From JAGQZY01 sp964588335 (GTDB lineage Bacteria > Bdellovibrionota > Bdellovibrionia > Bdellovibrionales > JAGQZY01), in the NCBI GenBank assembly GCA_964588335.1, contig CAZPOV010000007.1, positions 84,353 through 148,352 of the forward strand: a stretch of 64,000 nt of DNA, read 5' to 3'. The position numbers and the translations under genes were made by a program. Of this stretch, positions 60,241 through 64,000 are shown one piece after another (position 1 is the stretch's first letter; each line of letters starts with the position of its first letter). A model generated the notes under the pieces. The model saw only the letters and a list, made by a program, of their open reading frames with translations, made no database searches and was not told the DNA's origin.

Positions 60241-61392
60241 TTACTGTCCCATGATCTGATAGGTCACCAGTTTCAATTCATTATTTTTTAAATCAAAAGA
60301 AAAGACAGACTTTGATGAATACGACGCTATAAAAACCTTATCAGCGTCTTCAGCTAAATCCATTGCGTATAAAAGATTGGCCGCCGACACCTTCGATCCA
60401 TCCCTCAATTGGTTTTCAAGTGTGATGTTTAGTTTTATTATGTCTTGTTCAGTTTCGTTGGATAAAACCAAGGTTCCTTGTTCCGATAGAAACAAATATT
60501 GATTGCGAGTCGGGTGATACTCAATGGCAACCCAAGATTCTGAGGACAGTTCTGACGGTAAAATCGAGGAATTGATCAAAGTCAATTCCGGTGTCGATGA
60601 GAAATCGAGTCGATACAGACGATTTTGACTATCGAGGACAATACCACTTTGCCGACTCCAGTCGACGCCACCATCGACAAACTGAGCTCCATTCAAACTA
60701 TCCTTTACATCCACAGCAAACCGATCTCCAGACTCTAAGTCGACCAAGGAAAGGCCAGTTTCTTGAATCACTAGAGCCTTGGTGTCATCTTGGGAAACTT
60801 CAATATCAACGTCTTTTTCATGAGCGAACAAAGGGCCATCGCCATCTTTATAGGTATTGAGTTGAGGAGATTTATCACTAAAGCAGGTCCAGGTCTGATA
60901 GTCGCGCGAGATGTATCTTGAGGTCAATTCACTATCTGCAGAGACGGCCATGAGGGCGTCGGTATCGGCCTCAAATTTCGGGCAGTTGTAAGGATGCCCA
61001 GTCCAACGTGAGAATCGAAACAGTATGTACTCAGAAGTGCTTTCTGAAATGGCAATTGACTGCGATTTTAAATTCGAAGTCCTTTCCAAACGATCACCAT
61101 TTATCGGATTGACTTCAATTATTGAATTATCAATGCCATCGACCAAAAGAGCGATTCGAGTCCCTGAGCTGTCAACAGCAATTTTTTTACTTGCGCCGTA
61201 AATGACCAAGCCTGTCCCAACCTCTGGCATTGAGGATTGAATTTCAAAGTTGACCGCGGATTGATTTTCGCTCTCAGAGTTCTGAGATGGATTAGAGTTT
61301 GAGACAGTTGGGGCTGTTTGATCTGAACCTTCTTGGCAACCATTCACAAAGATTGTCAAAAAAACTAGCGATATCATTTTGATACTTCTCAT
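60241..61392 (-). CDS. Lipoprotein with beta-propeller-like repeats
   Basis: 383 aa with AGGAG before the ATG. The signal peptide ends in FVNGC (lipobox). The mature N-terminus is Ser/Asn-rich, then about seven blade-like segments alternate strands with phrases like 'KKIAVDSSGTRIALLVDG', 'SQDDTKALVIQETGLSLVDL' and 'ADKVFIASYSSKSVFSFDL', typical of WD/YVTN-like propellers. A Cys-containing loop (HPYNCPKF, YQTWTCFS) may be disulfide-bonded. Probably a binding protein in the periplasm; function unknown. Confidence 0.78.
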   Translation of the reverse strand: MRSIKMISLVFLTIFVNGCQEGSDQTAPTVSNSNPSQNSESENQSAVNFEIQSSMPEVGTGLVIYGASKKIAVDSSGTRIALLVDGIDNSIIEVNPINGDRLERTSNLKSQSIAISESTSEYILFRFSRWTGHPYNCPKFEADTDALMAVSADSELTSRYISRDYQTWTCFSDKSPQLNTYKDGDGPLFAHEKDVDIEVSQDDTKALVIQETGLSLVDLESGDRFAVDVKDSLNGAQFVDGGVDWSRQSGIVLDSQNRLYRLDFSSTPELTLINSSILPSELSSESWVAIEYHPTRNQYLFLSEQGTLVLSNETEQDIIKLNITLENQLRDGSKVSAANLLYAMDLAEDADKVFIASYSSKSVFSFDLKNNELKLVTYQIMGQ

Positions 61393-61474
61393 AAATCGAC
61401 TCCTGCTGTTGCCACCCCTTTCGGTTGCAACAAGGAAGCCAATAAGTATTTAAAATCAATTAAACTTGAAGACC

Positions 61475-61786
61475 CTATGGTTGGTGTTGTATTCGAACTG
61501 ATTGGTCAAAATGGATAAAAAATTTGCGTTTTTTTGATAGTTCTCGGGTTGGTTTAAAGTAACATTGCTCAGCCTCCGTATTGTGTATCAAAGTTCTACA
61601 AACAAAGCTGTTCAAACTTTCTGCGTCTGATTTGAATATGGTCAGAGGCTTAGAGACTGAGACGAATTCAAGAAACCGATCACAAATGGGGCAGCTTTGA
61701 TGAACGTTCCATTGAGCTAGGTGTCTAAGTTTTGGGTTGTTGTGGGTTTTAACTCGCTGAGTTTGTCCATAAAACTTTTCACTATC
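61475..61786 (-). other. Uninterrupted 103-codon frame after mscS, no start codon in its first half
   Basis: In the 324-bp gap and overlapping the end of mscS by about 70 bp in another frame, an open frame of 103 sense codons ends at 61475. It encodes HQSCPICDRFLEF (CxxC), then SLNSFVCRTLIHNTEAEQC and KKRKFFIHFDQSV, which looks protein-like. Apart from a TTG half-way along (about 45 codons from the end), no ATG, GTG or TTG start was found. It may be a frameshift extension of mscS, a gene with a rare start, or a relic. Confidence 0.3.
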
Positions 61787-62574
61787 TTATTTTCAACCAC
61801 GCTTAAGCCTTCGTAAGGTACAGTCAGGCGAAGACTAACATCCAAAGAGTCTTTAGCATTGACATCAAAAATAACCCTCGGGTCTTGGTTGAGGTTGAGT
61901 TCTTTAACCAAGGCTGCCTTTCTTTTCTTAAAAGCACTGAAGGACTCCCTATAATCGGCCGAAACTTCCTTAGCACTTTCAAGCAGAGATTTTTCAATAT
62001 CCTCCCAATCGTAGCCTAGGGGAAGGGTCATCGTAATAAGATGGTGAATGAAGGTTTGACTGGATGGAACCACACTGACCATGTGGCTTAGAAATAGGCT
62101 GTTGGGAAGTTTAAGGACGCGCCCCGTATTCTGATTGAGCTTTTCGCTTGGTCCGATCTCCATCATTGTCGTTGTCAGTAAAGTGTGGTCAATAACCTTA
62201 CCGCGACGTCCATCAACGGCGATGCGATCACCTTTCTCAAAAAGCTTGGTACTGGATTTTAACAACCCTCCCATCAGACAAAGAATCACTTCTTTGGTGG
62301 CGATCACAAGAGCCGCCGCTACCGCCACCAGAGACAGGGCAAATTCGCGAAGTTCTCGTCCCCAAATAAATAAAATACCAATAAATAGGATCGCTACTGG
62401 TATTCGGCGAGCCATCGCCAACCAGCTTTGTTTGTTTTTTGAATCTTTTAAAGCCCAGGCTTTGACGACATTGACAAGGATAAAGCGTGAAAACAAGTAA
62501 ATCAGAACAAGAAGTACAACTCCTGATATGGTTTTGTTTCTTAACAAGCTTTCAAAATTAGCAACATCAAACAT
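61717..62574 (-). CDS. Small-conductance mechanosensitive channel, MscS family
   Basis: 285 aa from the ATG at 62574 (a GTG at 62583 is possible). Three N-terminal helices are followed by the pore helix with alanines and glycines (LSLVAVAAALVIATKEVILCLMGGLL) and the MscS beta domain (FEKGDRIAVDGRRGKVID, TGRVLKLPNSLFLSH). The C-terminal alpha/beta domain runs to the end. It opens under membrane tension to protect against osmotic shock in the inner membrane. A stop-free frame overlaps its 3' end. Confidence 0.92.
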   Translation of the reverse strand: MFDVANFESLLRNKTISGVVLLVLIYLFSRFILVNVVKAWALKDSKNKQSWLAMARRIPVAILFIGILFIWGRELREFALSLVAVAAALVIATKEVILCLMGGLLKSSTKLFEKGDRIAVDGRRGKVIDHTLLTTTMMEIGPSEKLNQNTGRVLKLPNSLFLSHMVSVVPSSQTFIHHLITMTLPLGYDWEDIEKSLLESAKEVSADYRESFSAFKKRKAALVKELNLNQDPRVIFDVNAKDSLDVSLRLTVPYEGLSVVENKIVKSFMDKLSELKPTTTQNLDT

Positions 62575-62628
62575 TCTGCCCACGCCTCGAAAAACAGCCT
62601 AGTGATAAATGAAAAAGTTGAAAAAAAC

Positions 62629-62724
62629 AACCAGTCCCTTTGGTAGAATTAATTGTATTACTTAAGAATTATTAAGGTAAAGAAATTTTAACGTCGAGGA
62701 CTGGTTTCCAATCATCTGGTCCTC
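62629..62724. promoter_or_regulatory. Competing inverted repeats upstream of mscS
   Basis: AACCAGTCC (62629-62637) pairs with GGACTGGTT (62698-62706), while GAGGAC (62696-62701) can instead pair with GTCCTC (62719-62724). The two pairings exclude each other, as in switch-like leaders. It lies in the 5' region of mscS on the minus strand. No ligand is suggested. Confidence 0.35.
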
Positions 62725-62728
62725 TATA

Positions 62729-62926
62729 TTAATCTTGGTTTTTTTGGATTGAGGCAGGTTTTACTGCTGCATCGGCGGTTTCAGGAGGGGCGGCCGCAAC
62801 AGCACCAATATTGAACTCAGTTACACTCGCAACGAATCCCGCCAAGGCAATAATCTTTGCTGGTATCAGTCGCTCCGTCTGTAAATCAACCCCTTTTTTA
62901 AAGCCCCCTGAAATTGAGGTGAGCAA
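62729..62926 (-). CDS. Possible small secreted protein
   Basis: 65 codons beginning at TTG (62926), with a hydrophobic segment IPAKIIALAGFVASV and an Ala/Pro-rich tail (AAAPPETADAAVKPA). The Shine-Dalgarno is weak. It could be a short exported protein or chance. It lies about 150 bp upstream of mscS on the same strand; the rest of the 62575-63228 gap holds the inverted repeats and one more small frame. Confidence 0.3.
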   Translation of the reverse strand: MLTSISGGFKKGVDLQTERLIPAKIIALAGFVASVTEFNIGAVAAAPPETADAAVKPASIQKNQD

Positions 62927-63025
62927 GTCGAAAGTCGAGATCCTTCTAGAAGAGGCATTCTCTTTGTTTGTCCAAATTGGTTGACTCTATTTGTGTTCAA
63001 ATGAGATTTCAGCGAGTATACACAT

Positions 63026-63181
63026 ATGGAGCATTCGGTAAATTCCAATGGACTCTCTCTTGAAGGTCATCATTTCTTGGTGAAACAGAGTTCCGAGGTG
63101 GACCAAATGTTTGATGTCGAAACTCAAAACAAGTTAATTGCTGGAGCTGTGTTTTTTGATATTCGTCGGTCTAAAATATAA
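63026..63181 (+). CDS. Possible 51-aa small protein
   Basis: An ATG-started frame (63026-63181) encoding MEHSVNSNGLSLEGHH, then FLVKQSSEVDQMFDVETQN and ending FFDIRRSKI. There is no clear ribosome-binding site. It precedes the beta-helix gene by 48 bp on the same strand and could be a short partner or chance. Confidence 0.3.
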   Translation: MEHSVNSNGLSLEGHHFLVKQSSEVDQMFDVETQNKLIAGAVFFDIRRSKI

Positions 63182-63228
63182 GGTTTTTTTGTAATAGCTT
63201 AGGTTTAACTTTTACTCAGGGATTGAAT

Positions 63229-63987
63229 ATGAAGATTTTTAAAGGTTCTGAGGTCGATGAATATCTTGAATATTTACGCACCTCTAAATGGAGTAAAGGA
63301 GAAAACTCAGAGGTTGCTAAAAGAACCTTTTGGCAACTTGATGACTTTGACTTTGATGCTGTTATTGTTATTGAAGGGGACGTTCATCTAAAGACCATGA
63401 CTAACAAATGGCGCCCTGATATTGAATATTCGAGTCCATGGGACGAGCTTCTTACGCCTGAAGCAACCGGTTTGTCCTCCGAGTTAGACGGTCGTCATAA
63501 TTTGCTGGTGATAGATGGTAACGTGACAGCCGAATCTCATATAAGTCTTTCAGAGCGCTGTCTTATAATCACAGGTGATTTGACCTGTAGTAGTCTTTAT
63601 GTCGATGGGGAGTCCCTATTTTGTCAGTTCGGAAAATGTAAGGCTCGTTTTATACACTCATCTTACAATGGTACTTGTAGTGCAATCAGAGAAGCAGAGA
63701 CTGACTATGTCGTATTGTCGGCAGATGAAATGCTTTCTATTTTCAATGTCAGTAAAGAACTTTTGTGTTTCGATGAATGCCTTGTTGCCCTTAAAGAAAA
63801 TGATCTTCTTAAAAAAGAAATCTACAGTCCCGAGGAAGAAGAGGATGAAGACGAAGCGCTAGGTCGATTCTTGAAGACCATTGAAAAAGATGAGAATCCT
63901 TTCAAGGGGGATTTGTCCTTTGAGGAAGTTAAAAAGCTGTTGCAGAAACATCTGATTGGAACTGGAAAGCAAGTTCATTTTCTTTAA
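63229..63987 (+). CDS. Beta-helix protein resembling toxin-immunity/bactofilin-like proteins
   Basis: 252 aa from the ATG at 63229, with CAGGG upstream. The middle third (about residues 45-165) is a run of short strands: AVIVIEGDVHLKTM, LLVIDGNVTAESHISLS, CLIITGDLTCSSLYVDG, FGKCKARFIHSSYNG. This is the pattern of right-handed beta-helix 'polymer-forming' proteins found beside polymorphic toxins as presumed immunity proteins. The C-terminal third is acidic (SPEEEEDEDEALG). No signal peptide. No toxin gene is visible; the window ends 13 bp later. Confidence 0.6.
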   Translation: MKIFKGSEVDEYLEYLRTSKWSKGENSEVAKRTFWQLDDFDFDAVIVIEGDVHLKTMTNKWRPDIEYSSPWDELLTPEATGLSSELDGRHNLLVIDGNVTAESHISLSERCLIITGDLTCSSLYVDGESLFCQFGKCKARFIHSSYNGTCSAIREAETDYVVLSADEMLSIFNVSKELLCFDECLVALKENDLLKKEIYSPEEEEDEDEALGRFLKTIEKDENPFKGDLSFEEVKKLLQKHLIGTGKQVHFL

Positions 63988-64000
63988 GGGCAACAAGGCA

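Noticed and set aside
1..64000. tRNA, rRNA, CRISPR array, insertion sequence or prophage
   Set aside because: Scanning by eye found no T-arm/anticodon pattern, rRNA motif, spaced repeat array or transposase gene.

Overview
The window looks like chromosomal DNA of a member of the Bdellovibrionota (Bdellovibrio-like bacteria, probably a draft or metagenome assembly). This is inferred from: a TIGR02147-type regulator (59338-60225), a family typical of Bdellovibrio and Fibrobacter; a TIGR04552-like gene (2482-3576); many lipoproteins and secreted hydrolases, some with the unusual FQNC/LIQC-type lipobox; and moderate GC content judged by eye. I saw no rRNA, tRNA, CRISPR array, prophage or insertion sequence. 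Two 100-N gaps (50530-50629 and 52427-52526) are each flanked by an exact 55-bp duplication, so they look like scaffolding joins rather than missing sequence.

Layout. 1-13.9 kb is acyl-CoA and lipid metabolism: the end of a thiolase gene, fadJ, a RelA/SpoT-like hypothetical, an hbd-crt-icmF operon, an acyl-CoA dehydrogenase and a FadL-type outer-membrane protein. 14-17.4 kb is an overlapping operon of a site-2 protease homologue, scpA and scpB, both Scp proteins with unusual acidic extensions. 17.6-26 kb holds a subtilisin-like lipoprotein, outer-membrane barrels, a large FAD oxidoreductase, psd, gpmA and small lipoproteins. 26.3-26.5 kb contains a compact unit not explained by ordinary genes: a 17-codon ORF with a near-perfect Shine-Dalgarno, hairpins and a strong terminator. 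26.5-39.2 kb is housekeeping (YceD/DUF177, Sua5/TsaC, TerC, SrkA, GDPD, TrhO) mixed with secreted proteins, a VWA lipoprotein, a CNB/HATPase signalling protein and a matrixin-like protease.

39.8-43.0 kb is a tight minus-strand operon (YHS protein, triheme lipoprotein, YceI protein, beta-barrel with an N-terminal CxxCH) that looks like a cell-envelope redox module. 43.2-50.8 kb has an oversized CoA-transferase/hydrolase homologue, an IMPDH/GMPR-family enzyme without CBS domains, a ROK kinase, a secreted repeat protein with a long inverted-repeat-rich upstream region, and an SGNH lipoprotein. 51.1-58.3 kb combines two fatty-acid desaturases, a RimB-RimK-aspartoacylase cassette and a FabR-type TetR regulator with a palindromic operator facing an overlooked 47-aa gene. 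58.4-64 kb carries a secreted protein, the TIGR02147 regulator, a lipoprotein, MscS and a beta-helix protein resembling toxin-immunity proteins.

How the genes fit together: the first 14 kb supports uptake and beta-oxidation of fatty acids plus butyryl/isobutyryl-CoA interconversion, as expected for a bacterium feeding on lipids or prey. psd, the OlsB-like acyltransferase, GDPD, the desaturases and the FabR-like regulator act on membrane lipid composition. Proteases, the CAP protein, the SGNH hydrolase and many lipoproteins point to a secretion-heavy, possibly predatory lifestyle.
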